Source of the DNA: Rudaea cellulosilytica DSM 22992
GTDB taxonomy: Bacteria > Pseudomonadota > Gammaproteobacteria > Xanthomonadales > Rhodanobacteraceae
Direction of reading: 5' to 3'
Length of the DNA stretch: 64,000 bases
NCBI RefSeq assembly: GCF_000378125.1
Contig: NZ_KB899243.1
Location: forward strand, 1-64,000
Shown: positions 20,737 to 30,440 of the stretch, piece after piece
How the letters are laid out: every line of letters starts with the position of its first letter
Position numbering within the stretch: position 1 is the stretch's first letter
Program-made: the position numbers and the translations under genes
Notes under the pieces: generated by a model
What the model was told of the DNA's origin: nothing
What the model saw: the letters and a program-made list of their open reading frames with translations, nothing else
Database searches by the model: none

Positions 20737-21525
20737 TCAAGTTCTGCCTTCTGCAAAACTTACCTCCGCGGGCAAGCCGTGCTCCGCAGGATACAACGGA
20801 TGGAGAAAAACGAGGCCCTGCGCTACGGCCGTCGGCCCGGCGACGGCACGATCGCGGCCTGCGAGCAGTTGTGCGATCCACTCGGGTTTTTCCTCGCCGC
20901 GTCCGACCGGCAGCAAGCTGCCGACGATGTTGCGCACCATGTGATGCAGGAACGCGTTGGCCTGAATCTCGACGATGACGCGATCGTCCTCGCGCCGCAC
21001 GGAAATCTCGTGCACACAGCGCATCGGCGTGCGCGCCTGACAGGCAATCGTGCGGAACGCGCTGAAATCGTTCTCGCCGACCAGCGCCTGCGCCGCTGCA
21101 TGCATCGCCTGCGCAGCGAGCGGTACGCGCTCCCAGGCGACGTGGCGAGCGGCGAGCGCTGCGCGCACGGGACGGTTGAGAATGGTGTAACGATAGCGCC
21201 GCGCGAGCGCGGAAAAGCGTGCGTGGAAATTGTCGCCGACCGGCTTTGCCCAGAGCACGGCGACGCTCGCCGGCAGGTTCGAACTTGCGCCCAGCGCCCA
21301 GCCGCGCGGGCTGCGCTCGGCGTTCGTGTCGAAATGCACGACCTGGCAGGACGCATGCACGCCGGCATCGGTGCGTCCGGCGCAGGTGACTTCGACCGCC
21401 TCGTCGGCGACCTTCGACAGCGCGGCCTCGACCGTCGCCTGCACGCTGGGACCATGGCTCAGCCGCTGCCAGCCGTGGAAATCGGTGCCGTCGTATTCGA
21501 TGCCGAGTGCAATGCGCAAAATCAA
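20737..21525 (-). CDS. truA: tRNA pseudouridine(38-40) synthase
   Basis: Makes pseudouridine at positions 38-40 of the tRNA anticodon stem-loop. It has 262 residues. The frame begins with TTG at 21525 (or TTG at 21519), as no ATG precedes the conserved [17 protein letters not shown]. The catalytic Asp is in [24 protein letters not shown] and [14 protein letters not shown] are the usual later motifs. A fimV terminator hairpin lies directly upstream, so truA probably has its own promoter despite the 81-bp gap. Confidence 0.94.
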   Translation of the reverse strand: MILRIALGIEYDGTDFHGWQRLSHGPSVQATVEAALSKVADEAVEVTCAGRTDAGVHASCQVVHFDTNAERSPRGWALGASSNLPASVAVLWAKPVGDNFHARFSALARRYRYTILNRPVRAALAARHVAWERVPLAAQAMHAAAQALVGENDFSAFRTIACQARTPMRCVHEISVRREDDRVIVEIQANAFLHHMVRNIVGSLLPVGRGEEKPEWIAQLLAGRDRAVAGPTAVAQGLVFLHPLYPAEHGLPAEVSFAEGRT

Positions 21526-21535
21526 TCCCGCGGAA

Positions 21536-21569
21536 ACGAAAAAGCGCGCTGATTGTAGCAGCGCGCTTT
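21536..21569 (-). terminator. Rho-independent terminator after fimV
   Basis: Minus strand: 11-bp perfect stem AAAGCGCGCTG/CAGCGCGCTTT with a 7-nt loop, followed by a T-run. It lies 38 nt after the fimV stop. Confidence 0.8.
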
Positions 21570-21606
21570 CCGCTGCCGGCGTGGGCGCCGGCGGGTAGCC
21601 CTGAGG

Positions 21607-23997
21607 TCAGCTCAGTTCGGAGAGCAGCTTGCGCGCTTCTTCCTTCTGCACCGCATTGCCCTCTGCAAGCACTTCGTCGAGCATCGAACGCGCGCCCTCG
21701 GGATCGCCCATATCGAGATAGGCGCGGGCGAGATCCAGACGCGTGCCAATCGTGTCCTCGTCGAGGAACGGCGCCCGCTCGGCACCGGCTTGAGCCTCCT
21801 CGATCGGCGGTTGCGTCACGGCTTCGACCTCCTTGTGGAATGTCTGTTCGAACTCGAGGTCAGGCAGGTCGTGCGGGTCGCTGGCGACCATGTCGCGCGA
21901 CTCGAAGGCGAGCGGTTCGTCGTGATCGAGCATCGCCTGGATATGCGCGTCGTGCTCGTTCTCCGCCGCCTTCTCACCGGCATGCGCCGCCTCGTCGCGG
22001 AAGAAGAAATCGTCCGGATCGTGGCCGTCATGCGACCCCGATGCGGCGAACAGCGGGCTGCCCGGCAGCAACTGCCGACCGAGCTCGGAGGCTTCGCGCC
22101 ACTCGGCCGAGTCCTCCGGGAATTTCTCGCGCAGCGTATGCGCAAGGGCAACGAAGCGTTCGCTGTCGCCGTGGTCGAAATGGCTGCGCAGCTGCTCCAT
22201 CTCGTCCTCTTCACCACCATCCAGTCCGGCCCGGCTCGGCTGCGCGGCGTCGGTTCCCGGGGCGCCGTCGTAGTAACTCTCGACCTCTTGCTCCAGCGCT
22301 GCATGCGGATCGGCATCGGCAGCTTCCGCTGCAGCGGCGGCGCCGGCAGCCAACGGCCGTGGATTGGGCTTCTTGCCACCCGATGCGCGCGTCATGAGCC
22401 AGCCCGCGATCAGCAGGAGGATGCCGCCGGTGCCGCCGTACAGCACGTAAGGATTGTCGACATAGTCGGCGTACCACGGCTTGCCCGTCGCAGGAGCAGC
22501 GGGCTTGGTGGCAGTCGCAGTGACAGGCTTTGGTGCCGCAGACGGTGACGTCGAGGCGGCGGCTGCCGGTGCGGCAGGTGCTTGCGTCGCGGCCTGAGCG
22601 GGCGCAGCGGCCGCCGGCGGAGGCGGCGTGGCCGCGGTCGTCGGCGCGGTGGCCGACGGCGCAGGCGCCGCGACTGGTGTGGCGGCCGGCGCTGCAGATG
22701 GTGTCGCCGCGGTAGCGGCGGGCTCAGGTGCAGGCGCGGCGGGCTTGGTCGCGGCTGCGCTGGTATCGGTCGGCTTGGCGCCGGCCTTGCCCGCTTCAAG
22801 TTGTTTGAGCTTGTTCTGCAGCTCGGCGATTTCGGAATCCTTGAGCGAAATCAGGCGCTGGCTCTTGTTGTTGATCTCCTCGAGCTGGGAGACGCGCGAC
22901 TTGAGCTCGCCAGTTTCCTGCTCACGGCTGGTCAAGGCCTCCTTGGTGCGCGCGAGATCGGAGCGCAGGGCTGCCGCGTCCTTGCTGCCGGCAGCCGATC
23001 CGCCCTTGCTCGCACCGGCTTCGTTGCCGGTACCGCTCGAGGGTGGCACCAGAGCGAGGCGCTCGGAACCATGTTTCTGCTCAGCCACGGGTGCAGCGGC
23101 TTGCTTGTCCGCCGAGGCTGCGGCGCCGGTGTTGGCGACGAGGGTCGGCGCAACGCTTTCCTGCCAGGACTGCTGCTGCGCACGCACTGCCGCCGCCGCT
23201 TCGTTCAGCGATCCGGCCGCGCGTACCTCGTCGGCGCTGGGAATGCGCAATACGGCGCCGGTCTTCAGCGCGTTCATGTTTTCGCGGTAGAACGCTTCGG
23301 GGTTGGCCTTGTACAGCGCCAACAGCGTGCGGTTCAGGTCGCGCGGGTCGTCGCCGACTTCGTGCGCGATCTGCGACAGCGTATCGCCGCGCTGGACCGT
23401 GTACTCGCCCTTGTGCGCCGCAATCGGCGCAGCTGGAGCGGGGGATGCCGCAGGTGCGGGACGCGGGGCGGGAGCCGGGGCCGCCTGCGCCACGGGCTTC
23501 GGCGCTTCCACACGCGGCTGGCTGACCGGGGCACGCGGCGCGGCTTCGACGGGCTTCGGTTTCTCGGCCGGTTTCGGCGCCGTCGCGAGCACGGCCGGAG
23601 CGGTCACCGGCGGATCGAGCAGGACCGTATATTCACGCAGCAGCTTGCCCTTGCCCCAATTCGCCTCGATGAGGAAATCGAGGAACGGCTCGCGCACGGC
23701 TTCCTTGGTCGTCAGGCGGATCACGCGCTGCCCGCGGCCGTTATTGGCGACGCTGAATTCGATCGGCACGGTGACGCGCGCGCGGTTCAGGCCGACGCGC
23801 ACGAAGTCCTCGGCCGAAGCCAGGTCGACGCGCAGATCCTCGGCCTCGGCCGCCGAATCGGCGACGATCGGTATCTCGGCGAGCAACGGCTGGTTGAGCC
23901 CGGACTTGATCTGGATCGGCCCCAGTCCCAGCGCAAATGCCTGGCTTGCGGCCAGCGCCAAGGCAACCGAGAGCGCGGATTTGATAGGCCCTTTCAT
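21607..23997 (-). CDS. fimV: FimV/HubP-like polar pilus-assembly protein with LysM domain
   Basis: A 796-residue inner-membrane protein of the FimV family, which organises type IV pilus and pole functions by binding peptidoglycan. The start at 23997 has GGGGAAAA upstream. A signal peptide (MKGPIKSALSVALALAASQAFA) is followed by LGLGPIQIKSGLNQPL, the conserved FimV N-terminal domain. The LysM domain is YTVQRGDTLSQIAHEVG. There is a coiled-coil stretch (around 375-425), a long Ala/Pro-rich linker, one transmembrane segment (YGGTGGILLLIAGWLM), an acidic cytoplasmic region, and a C-terminal TPR-like FimV motif (LDLARAYLDMGDPEGAR). A position between asd and truA is typical. Confidence 0.93.
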   Translation of the reverse strand: MKGPIKSALSVALALAASQAFALGLGPIQIKSGLNQPLLAEIPIVADSAAEAEDLRVDLASAEDFVRVGLNRARVTVPIEFSVANNGRGQRVIRLTTKEAVREPFLDFLIEANWGKGKLLREYTVLLDPPVTAPAVLATAPKPAEKPKPVEAAPRAPVSQPRVEAPKPVAQAAPAPAPRPAPAASPAPAAPIAAHKGEYTVQRGDTLSQIAHEVGDDPRDLNRTLLALYKANPEAFYRENMNALKTGAVLRIPSADEVRAAGSLNEAAAAVRAQQQSWQESVAPTLVANTGAAASADKQAAAPVAEQKHGSERLALVPPSSGTGNEAGASKGGSAAGSKDAAALRSDLARTKEALTSREQETGELKSRVSQLEEINNKSQRLISLKDSEIAELQNKLKQLEAGKAGAKPTDTSAAATKPAAPAPEPAATAATPSAAPAATPVAAPAPSATAPTTAATPPPPAAAAPAQAATQAPAAPAAAASTSPSAAPKPVTATATKPAAPATGKPWYADYVDNPYVLYGGTGGILLLIAGWLMTRASGGKKPNPRPLAAGAAAAAEAADADPHAALEQEVESYYDGAPGTDAAQPSRAGLDGGEEDEMEQLRSHFDHGDSERFVALAHTLREKFPEDSAEWREASELGRQLLPGSPLFAASGSHDGHDPDDFFFRDEAAHAGEKAAENEHDAHIQAMLDHDEPLAFESRDMVASDPHDLPDLEFEQTFHKEVEAVTQPPIEEAQAGAERAPFLDEDTIGTRLDLARAYLDMGDPEGARSMLDEVLAEGNAVQKEEARKLLSELS

Positions 23998-24131
23998 GCT
24001 TTTTCCCCAAAGATCTAACGTTGTCAGGCGCAACTTTGCAATTCCGGGGCAACTCCCGGACGTGCACATCTTAGAATGCACATCATCTAAGGGGCATAAC
24101 TATGAAACGCCATTGCGTTTTTCGCAAGAGC

Positions 24132-24155
24132 TCGGGACCGCCCAAGCGGTCCCGA
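24132..24155 (-). terminator. Strong hairpin after asd
   Basis: 10-bp perfect stem TCGGGACCGC/GCGGTCCCGA with a CCAA loop, 14 nt downstream of the asd stop on the minus strand. The T-run is weak and offset. Likely transcription end between asd and fimV. Confidence 0.6.
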
Positions 24156-24168
24156 AATGCCTACCCGG

Positions 24169-25197
24169 TCAAAGATAGGAGGCGATCAGCAGCTCGCCGA
24201 CCTGCACGGCGTTGAGTGCCGCACCCTTGCGGATATTGTCGGAGACGATCCACAGATTAAGGCCGTGCGGGTGGGAAACGTCCTCGCGGATGCGGCCGAC
24301 GAAGGTCTCGTCCTTGCCCGCGGCGTCGCCGACCGGGGTCGGATAGCCGCCGGCCCTGCGCTCATCGATCACTTTCACGCCGGGCGCGGTCTCGAGCAAT
24401 GCGCGTGCCTGCTCGGCCGTGACCTTGTCGCGCGTTTCGATGTGCACGGCCTCGGAATGACCGTAGAACACCGGCACGCGCACCGCAGTCGGGTTTACGA
24501 GGATGGACTTGTCTTCGAGAATCTTCTGCGTCTCCCAGACCATCTTCATCTCTTCCTTGGTATAGCCGTTGGCCTGGAACTCGTCGATGTGCGGGATCAC
24601 GTTGAACGCGATCTGCTTGCTGAATTTCGACGGCGGATATTCCTGGAAGTTGAGCAGCGCCGCGGTCTGCTGGGCGAGTTCCTCCGCGCCCGAGCGACCC
24701 GCGCCCGAGACGGACTGGTACGTGGCCACGTTGATGCGAGTGATGCCGTACTTGCGATGGATCGGCGCGAGCGCGACGAGCATCTGCATTGTCGAACAGT
24801 TCGGATTGGCGATGATGCCGTGCTTCGTATAGCCCGCGATCGCGTGCGGATTCACTTCGCTGACGACGAGCGGGATATCGTCCTGGTAGCGAAATTCTGA
24901 GGTGTTGTCGATCACGACCGCGCCGGCAGCCGCCGCGCGCGGCGCGTGCACTTTCGACACGCTGCCGCCGGCCGAGAAGAAGGCGATGTCGACGCCTGTG
25001 AAATCAAAGTCGGCGAGGTTCTGCACGGTGATCGATTTGTTGCCGAAATCGACCTGGCCGCCCGCGCTGCGCTCGCTCGCCAGCGGCACGAGTTCAGAAA
25101 TCGGGAATTTGCGCGCAGCAAGAATGCTCAACAGCGCTTCGCCGACGGCGCCAGTGGCGCCAACCATCGCAACCTTATACTTCTCTTTCTTGCTCAT
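24169..25197 (-). CDS. asd: Aspartate-semialdehyde dehydrogenase
   Basis: Reduces aspartyl phosphate to the semialdehyde, a branch point for lysine/diaminopimelate, methionine and threonine. It has 342 residues. NADP-binding VGATGAVGEALLSIL is at the N-terminus, the catalytic Cys is in NPNCSTMQM, QSVSGAGRSGAEEL follows, and the active-site His region is VFYGHSEAVHIET. Full length with an ATG start (MSKKEKYKVAMV). About 97 bp separate it from the upstream dehydrogenase gene, so a separate promoter is plausible. Confidence 0.96.
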   Translation of the reverse strand: MSKKEKYKVAMVGATGAVGEALLSILAARKFPISELVPLASERSAGGQVDFGNKSITVQNLADFDFTGVDIAFFSAGGSVSKVHAPRAAAAGAVVIDNTSEFRYQDDIPLVVSEVNPHAIAGYTKHGIIANPNCSTMQMLVALAPIHRKYGITRINVATYQSVSGAGRSGAEELAQQTAALLNFQEYPPSKFSKQIAFNVIPHIDEFQANGYTKEEMKMVWETQKILEDKSILVNPTAVRVPVFYGHSEAVHIETRDKVTAEQARALLETAPGVKVIDERRAGGYPTPVGDAAGKDETFVGRIREDVSHPHGLNLWIVSDNIRKGAALNAVQVGELLIASYL

Positions 25198-25294
25198 CTT
25201 TACTTCAACTCGAGGCTTCGGGGGAGTGGGTCTTTCTTATGTTGCGAAGCAGCATAGCACGCGAGCGCGTCGACGCAAACAGCCGTCTGGACGG

Positions 25295-26278
25295 CTAAAT
25301 CGCGTTTGGCGGCCGCCCCGCGTTCGGGCCATGGCCGAGCGCGGCGATCAGGTTGTCGACGGCCAGCGATGCCATCGCGCGCCGCGTCGCCAGGCTGGCG
25401 CTGCCGATATGCGGCGTCAGCACGACGTTGTCGAGCGCGAGCATTTCGTCCGGCACCTCGGGCTCGCGCTCGAACACGTCGAGCCCGGCGCCGGCGATGC
25501 GCTTTTCGCGCAGCGCCACGATCAGCGCTGCATCGTCGACCACGCCGCCGCGCGCGATGTTGATCAGGTAGGCATCGCGCTTCATCGCCTCCAACTCGGC
25601 CGCACCGATCATGTGGCGCGTTTCGGCGCTCAGCGGCACGGTCAATACGACGAAGTCGGCTTCGCCCAACAAGCCGTCGCGATCGACGTAACGCGCCTTG
25701 CAATCTGCTTCGATTTCGGCCGCGACGCGCGAACGGTTGTGGTAGATCACCGGCATGCGGAAGCCGCTCGCGCGCCGCGCGATCGCCTGGCCGATGCGGC
25801 CCATGCCGAAGATGCCCAGCGTTTTGCCGTATACATCGCCGCCGAGCATGATGTGGAACGACATGCCCTTCCAGTTTCCCGCGCGCAGCCAGCGCTCGGC
25901 CTCGGTCACACGGCGCGCGGTTGCCATCATCAGCGCCCAGGCGAAATCCGCCGTGGTCTCGTCGAGCACGCCGGGCGTGTTGGTCGCAATGATGCCGGCC
26001 TTCTTCAGCGCGGCGATATCGAGATTGTTGTAACCGACGCCACGGTTCGCGATCGCGCGCAGTAGCGGCGTCTGCGCGATCAGGCTCGCGTCGACCGGAT
26101 CGGCAACGCCGAGGATTGCGCCGGTCTTGTCGCGCAGCTTTTGTAGCATCTGCTCGCGCGTCCAACCATGGTCATCCTCCTCGACTTCGACATCGAAATA
26201 CTCGCGCAAGCGATCGAGGATATCCTCGAACAGCGGGCGCGAGACCCAGACCCGAGGACGCGGCACTTGCGTGCTCAT
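25295..26278 (-). CDS. D-2-hydroxyacid dehydrogenase (glyoxylate/hydroxypyruvate reductase type)
   Basis: A 327-residue NAD(P)-dependent enzyme of the D-isomer 2-hydroxyacid dehydrogenase family. The dinucleotide motif is GIFGMGRIGQAIARR. The catalytic Arg is in NIARGGVVDD, Glu in FEREPEVPDE, and His in LTPHIGSAS. It is closest in feel to glyoxylate/hydroxypyruvate reductase B or D-glycerate dehydrogenase, but substrate choice cannot be decided. The start at 26278 is 4 nt after the aroC stop, so it is in the aroC transcript. Confidence 0.88.
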   Translation of the reverse strand: MSTQVPRPRVWVSRPLFEDILDRLREYFDVEVEEDDHGWTREQMLQKLRDKTGAILGVADPVDASLIAQTPLLRAIANRGVGYNNLDIAALKKAGIIATNTPGVLDETTADFAWALMMATARRVTEAERWLRAGNWKGMSFHIMLGGDVYGKTLGIFGMGRIGQAIARRASGFRMPVIYHNRSRVAAEIEADCKARYVDRDGLLGEADFVVLTVPLSAETRHMIGAAELEAMKRDAYLINIARGGVVDDAALIVALREKRIAGAGLDVFEREPEVPDEMLALDNVVLTPHIGSASLATRRAMASLAVDNLIAALGHGPNAGRPPNAI

Positions 26279-26282
26279 CGGA

Positions 26283-27389
26283 CTACTTCTCTTCGACCGC
26301 GCCCGGAATGCGCGGCTTGATCTCGCCCACGTCGCCGCACTGCGCGCGATGCCGCAGCGCATGATCCATCAGCACGAGTGCGACCATCGCCTCGCCGATC
26401 GGGGTTGCGCGGATGCCGACACAGGGATCGTGGCGACCTTTCGTGCGCATTTCGATCGGCTCGCCCTGCAGGTTCACGCTGTGCCCCGGAATCAGGATGC
26501 TCGACGTCGGCTTCAGCGCCATCGAAGCGATGATTTGCTGACCGGAAGAAATACCGCCAAGGATGCCGCCGGCGTGATTCGACAGAAAACCCTGCGGCGT
26601 GATCTCGTCGCGATGCTCGCTGCCGCGCTGGGCGACTGCGGCGAAGCCGTCGCCGATCTCGACGCCCTTGACTGCGTTGATCGACATCAGCGCCGAAGCG
26701 ATGTCCTGATCGAGCTTGCCGTAGATCGGCTCGCCCCAGCCCGGCGGCACGCCGTCGGCGACGACGGTGACGCGCGCGCCGACCGAATCGCCGGACTTGC
26801 GCAGTGCGTCCATGTATTTTTCAAGTTCCGCCACCGCCGAAGCGTCCGGCCAGAAGAACGGGTTTTCCTCGACCGCAGTCCAGTCGAACGACTTCGGCGT
26901 CACCGCGCCGATCTGCGACAGATAGCCGCGCACGACAACGCCGAAACGCAACCTGAGCCACTTCTTCGCGATCACTCCCGCGGCGACGCGCATGGTCGTC
27001 TCGCGCGCGGACGAGCGCCCGCCGCCGCGCGGATCGCGGATGCCGTATTTCTGCCAGTAGGTGTAATCGGCGTGCGCGGGGCGAAACGTCTGCGCGACTT
27101 CGGCGTAATCCTTGGAACGCGCATCGGTGTTGCGAATCAGCAGTGCGATCGGCGTGCCCGTGGTCTTGCCTTCGTAGACGCCGGAAAGAATCTCGACCTC
27201 GTCGGCCTCGCGCCGCTGCGAGGTATGCCGCGTCTTGCCCGTCGCGCGACGGTCTAGGTCTTGACGAAATTCCTCCGCCGCGATTTCCAAACCGGGCGGA
27301 CAGCCGTCGACCACGCAACCGATCGCGGGACCGTGGCTTTCGCCGAAGGTTGTGACGGTAAGAAGTTTTCCGAAAGAATTGCTCGACAC
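26283..27389 (-). CDS. aroC: Chorismate synthase
   Basis: Last step of the shikimate pathway: converts EPSP to chorismate using reduced FMN. It has 368 residues. Signatures are [15 protein letters not shown] near the N-terminus, [13 protein letters not shown] in the middle, and [15 protein letters not shown] toward the end. It probably belongs to an operon prmB - NTF2-like - aroC - hydroxyacid dehydrogenase with short gaps of 14, 25 and 4 nt. Confidence 0.97.
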   Translation of the reverse strand: MSSNSFGKLLTVTTFGESHGPAIGCVVDGCPPGLEIAAEEFRQDLDRRATGKTRHTSQRREADEVEILSGVYEGKTTGTPIALLIRNTDARSKDYAEVAQTFRPAHADYTYWQKYGIRDPRGGGRSSARETTMRVAAGVIAKKWLRLRFGVVVRGYLSQIGAVTPKSFDWTAVEENPFFWPDASAVAELEKYMDALRKSGDSVGARVTVVADGVPPGWGEPIYGKLDQDIASALMSINAVKGVEIGDGFAAVAQRGSEHRDEITPQGFLSNHAGGILGGISSGQQIIASMALKPTSSILIPGHSVNLQGEPIEMRTKGRHDPCVGIRATPIGEAMVALVLMDHALRHRAQCGDVGEIKPRIPGAVEEK

Positions 27390-27414
27390 GTCCGTTGGAT
27401 TTCCTTACGCGGCT

Positions 27415-27891
27415 TCACAAGCCCAGCGTCGACAGACCGGGATGGTCGTCGGGCCGCCGGCCCAGGGGCCAATGATATTTGCGCTCCTGCTCGGTGATCG
27501 GCAGGTCGTTGATGCTGGCGATTCGCCGACGCATGAATCCATGTTCGTCGAATTCCCAGTTTTCGTTGCCGTACGAACGGAACCAGCTACCGGAATCGTC
27601 GTGCCATTCGTAGGCGAAACGCACGGCAATGCGGTTGGCGTGGAACGCCCACAGCTCCTTGATGAGTCGATAGTCCAATTCCCTGTTCCACTTGCGTGTC
27701 AGGAATTGGACGATCGCTTCCCTGCCGACGAGAAACTCCGCGCGATTGCGCCATGTGCTGTCGGGCGTGTAAGCGAGAGCGACGCGTTGCGGATCCCGCG
27801 TATTCCACGCATCTTCGGCCAAGCGCACTTTTGTTGCCGCCGACTCGACATCGAACGGCGGAAACGGCGGACGTGGATTTTCGGAGTTCAC
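27415..27891 (-). CDS. NTF2-like protein (DUF1348 type)
   Basis: A 158-residue protein with a SnoaL/NTF2-like fold. It has the family-typical [54 protein letters not shown], and [19 protein letters not shown]. The DUF1348 family has no agreed function. No signal peptide, so cytoplasmic. It is embedded between prmB and aroC, in one transcript. Confidence 0.82.
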   Translation of the reverse strand: MNSENPRPPFPPFDVESAATKVRLAEDAWNTRDPQRVALAYTPDSTWRNRAEFLVGREAIVQFLTRKWNRELDYRLIKELWAFHANRIAVRFAYEWHDDSGSWFRSYGNENWEFDEHGFMRRRIASINDLPITEQERKYHWPLGRRPDDHPGLSTLGL

Positions 27892-27905
27892 TCGGTCGCC
27901 TCGCT

Positions 27906-28823
27906 CTATCGTTTCTTCAACACCGCCTTGATCGACTTCGCATGCGCGACGATGTCCTCGCGTGCGATAGCGAACACGCCCATCTGGCCGACTTCGAACT
28001 CGATCCAGTTGAGCGGCAGCTTCGGCAACAGTTCGACCAGAGCGCGCTCGGATTCGCCGACCTCGACGATCAGCATGCCGCCCTTCGACAGATGCGCCGG
28101 CGCCTCGTCGAGGATGCGCAGCGCGAAATCGAGTCCGTCCGCACCGGCGACCAAACCTAGCTTCGGCTCATGGTCGTATTCGGGCGGCAGCGCGGCGAAT
28201 TCCTGATCGGTGACGTAAGGCGGGTTGCTGACGATCAGGTCGTAGATCTCGCCCTTGAGCTTGGCGAACAGGTCGGACTTGATCGCGCGCACGCGACCCT
28301 CGACGTTCTGGAATTCGATGTTCTCCTTCGCCAGCGACAGTGCCTTGTCGCTGACGTCGACGAGATCGACCTGCCAGCCGGGATTGTGCGCGGCCATCGC
28401 AATGCCGATGCAGCCCGAGCCCGTGCACAGGTCGAGTGCGCGCTGCACGGCGACGTTGTCGAGCCACGGCGAAAAGCCATTGAGGATCATCTCGGCGATC
28501 GGCGAACGCGGCACGAGCGCGCGCTCGTCGGATTTGAACTTGAGCCCGGCGAACCAGGCCTCGCCGGTCAGGTAGGCAACCGGCTTGTGTTCCTTGACGC
28601 GGCGCTCGATCAGCTTGAGCACGGCCTTCTTCTCGACCGCGGTCAGCTTGGCCGAACCGTAGGCCGGCGACAGGTCATGCGGCAGATGCAGCGTGTGCAG
28701 CACCAGATGCGTCGCTTCGTCGAGCGCGTTGTCGTAACTGTGACCGAAGGTCAGCCCGGCGCCGGCGAAACGGCTTGCGCCGTAGCGGATGAAATCGATG
28801 ATCGTGGCAAGTTCTTTTGTCAT
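27906..28823 (-). CDS. prmB: Ribosomal protein uL3 N5-glutamine methyltransferase
   Basis: SAM-dependent methyltransferase that modifies a glutamine of ribosomal protein L3. It has 305 residues. The SAM motif is [16 protein letters not shown], and the glutamine-MTase signature NPPY is in [10 protein letters not shown]. The N-terminal helical domain and [13 protein letters not shown] match PrmB rather than PrmC. A REP-like element overlaps its first codon and 5' leader. A weak ribosome site (AAAGAG) lies in the element's end. Confidence 0.92.
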   Translation of the reverse strand: MTKELATIIDFIRYGASRFAGAGLTFGHSYDNALDEATHLVLHTLHLPHDLSPAYGSAKLTAVEKKAVLKLIERRVKEHKPVAYLTGEAWFAGLKFKSDERALVPRSPIAEMILNGFSPWLDNVAVQRALDLCTGSGCIGIAMAAHNPGWQVDLVDVSDKALSLAKENIEFQNVEGRVRAIKSDLFAKLKGEIYDLIVSNPPYVTDQEFAALPPEYDHEPKLGLVAGADGLDFALRILDEAPAHLSKGGMLIVEVGESERALVELLPKLPLNWIEFEVGQMGVFAIAREDIVAHAKSIKAVLKKR

Positions 28824-28889
28824 GCTCTTTATTGGAAAGTGCGGCCATCGAAGGCCGCTTTATGATCTTCGCACTCACGGACGAGCGCA
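28822..28889 (+). repeat. REP-like palindromic element, copy C (upstream of prmB)
   Basis: Core GTGCGGCCATCGAAGGCCGC, flanked by GCTCTT on the left and TCTTCGCACTCACGGACGAG on the right. It shares core and flanks with copies at 45714-45780 (inverted) and 48260-48328. It occupies most of the prmB/SCO divergent gap. Confidence 0.7.
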
Positions 28890-28919
28890 TAACGAAGCAA
28901 GTATACAGAAGGGCAACGC

Positions 28920-28925
28920 TATAAT
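28920..28925 (+). promoter_or_regulatory. -10 box (TATAAT) directly before the SCO gene
   Basis: A perfect TATAAT whose last base is 7 nt before the ATG at 28932. Transcription would start at or next to the ATG, which suggests a leaderless message. There is no good -35 at the right distance. Confidence 0.5.
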
Positions 28926-28931
28926 GCCGGC

Positions 28932-29573
28932 ATGAATTCACCCGCACCGGCCTCGCGCCCGAATCTCACTGCACTGATCGTGCTCGCCGCCGTGGTCGCC
29001 GCGTTCGGCCTGTGGCTCGGCATGCGCTTCGCGAACGCGCCAGCACAGCCGAAGCTGGCGAGCGCCTTGCTCTACCCCGAGCCACGCGCGATTCCCGACT
29101 TCGCCTTGCAACAAGCGGACGGTAAGCCGCTGACCCTCGCCGACTGGCGCGGCCATTGGAACTTCGTCTATTTCGGCTACACGACCTGCCCCGACGTCTG
29201 CCCGACCACATTGGCCGAACTCAAGTCGGTCTGGGCCGAGCTCGGCAAGCGCGGTGTGCAGGACAAGCTGCGGTTCGATTTCATCTCGGTCGACCCGGAT
29301 CGCGACACGGCCGATGCGCTCGCCAAGTACGTCGGCTTCTTCAGCCCCGATTTCGTCGCGGCGACCGGCACCGACGCCGAGCTGACCAAGCTCACGCGCT
29401 CGCTCGGCATCGTCTATTCGCGCACGAAGAAGGACGACGGCAGCGTCGAGGTCGACCACTCCGGCTCGATCGTCATCGTCGATCCGCAAGGCCGGCTCGT
29501 CGGCCTGTTCCGGCCGCCGTTCGCGGCCAAGGACCTCGCCGACGACATGACCACACTCGCCGGCTGGCGCTGA
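28932..29573 (+). CDS. SCO1/SenC-type copper chaperone for cytochrome oxidase
   Basis: A 213-residue membrane-anchored periplasmic thioredoxin-fold protein that helps assemble the CuA centre of cytochrome c oxidase. An N-terminal anchor (LIVLAAVVAAFGLWLGM, about 14-31) is followed by the domain. The copper ligands are Cys86 and Cys90 in TTCPDVCP and His176 in VEVDHSGS. DPDRDTAD is also typical. It is 3 nt from psd, so probably one transcript. Confidence 0.92.
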   Translation: MNSPAPASRPNLTALIVLAAVVAAFGLWLGMRFANAPAQPKLASALLYPEPRAIPDFALQQADGKPLTLADWRGHWNFVYFGYTTCPDVCPTTLAELKSVWAELGKRGVQDKLRFDFISVDPDRDTADALAKYVGFFSPDFVAATGTDAELTKLTRSLGIVYSRTKKDDGSVEVDHSGSIVIVDPQGRLVGLFRPPFAAKDLADDMTTLAGWR

Positions 29574-29576
29574 CGC

Positions 29577-30422
29577 ATGCGCCCGACCCTCGCGCTGCAA
29601 TATCTTCTGCCGCACCGCGCGCTGTCGCGCATCGTCTACTGGGCGACGCGCTGGACGTGGACGCCGTGGAAGAATTTCCTCATCGCCAGCGTGGTGAAAA
29701 ACTACGCCGTCGACATGGGCGATGCCGTGCAGCCGGATCCGCACGCATACGCGAGCTTCAACGCGTTCTTCACACGCGCGCTCAAGCCGGGTGCGCGCAC
29801 CGCGCCGGCCGATCCGCGCGCGGTTGCCTGCCCGGCCGACGGCAAGATTAGCCAGGCCGGAGCGATCGTCACGAACGACGCCGGCTCCGCTCGCATCTTC
29901 CAGGCCAAGGGCTTCGATTTCAGCGTCGCCGAACTGCTCGGCGACGAGATCGAGGCACAAAAGTATACGAATGGACAATTTGCCACCGTATACCTGTCGC
30001 CACGCGACTATCACCGCATGCACATGCCGCTCGCCGGCACCCTGCGCGAGACCGTACATATTCCGGGGCGCCTGTTCAGCGTCGCGCCGTTTACGGTCGA
30101 GGGAGTACCGCGGCTGTTTGCACGCAACGAGCGCCTAGTCTGCCACTTCGACGGCGAGCACGGCCCGTTCGCGGTGGTCATGGTCGGCGCCATGCTCGTG
30201 TCGAGCGTCGAGACGGTATGGGGCGGCCTCGAAATCCCGCCCTACGCGAGCACGATCACGCACACGGACTGGCGCGAAAAGCACATCCGCCTCGAACGCT
30301 TCGCCGAGATGGGCCGCTTCAACATGGGCTCGACCGTGATCCTGCTGCTGCCGCCCGCACATGCGGCCAAACTCGTCGTCGCTGCGGGCGAGAGCGTGCG
30401 TGTCGGCCAGCCTCTCGACTGA
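29577..30422 (+). CDS. psd: Phosphatidylserine decarboxylase proenzyme
   Basis: Makes phosphatidylethanolamine at the inner membrane. It has 281 residues. The self-cleavage site that forms the pyruvoyl cofactor is the Ser of MGST in [14 protein letters not shown] near the C-terminus. [13 protein letters not shown] carries the catalytic His. The ATG at 29577 follows the SCO stop by 3 nt, and the two genes are probably cotranscribed. Confidence 0.95.
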   Translation: MRPTLALQYLLPHRALSRIVYWATRWTWTPWKNFLIASVVKNYAVDMGDAVQPDPHAYASFNAFFTRALKPGARTAPADPRAVACPADGKISQAGAIVTNDAGSARIFQAKGFDFSVAELLGDEIEAQKYTNGQFATVYLSPRDYHRMHMPLAGTLRETVHIPGRLFSVAPFTVEGVPRLFARNERLVCHFDGEHGPFAVVMVGAMLVSSVETVWGGLEIPPYASTITHTDWREKHIRLERFAEMGRFNMGSTVILLLPPAHAAKLVVAAGESVRVGQPLD

Positions 30423-30440
30423 CCGACGCGCGGCGCGTGG

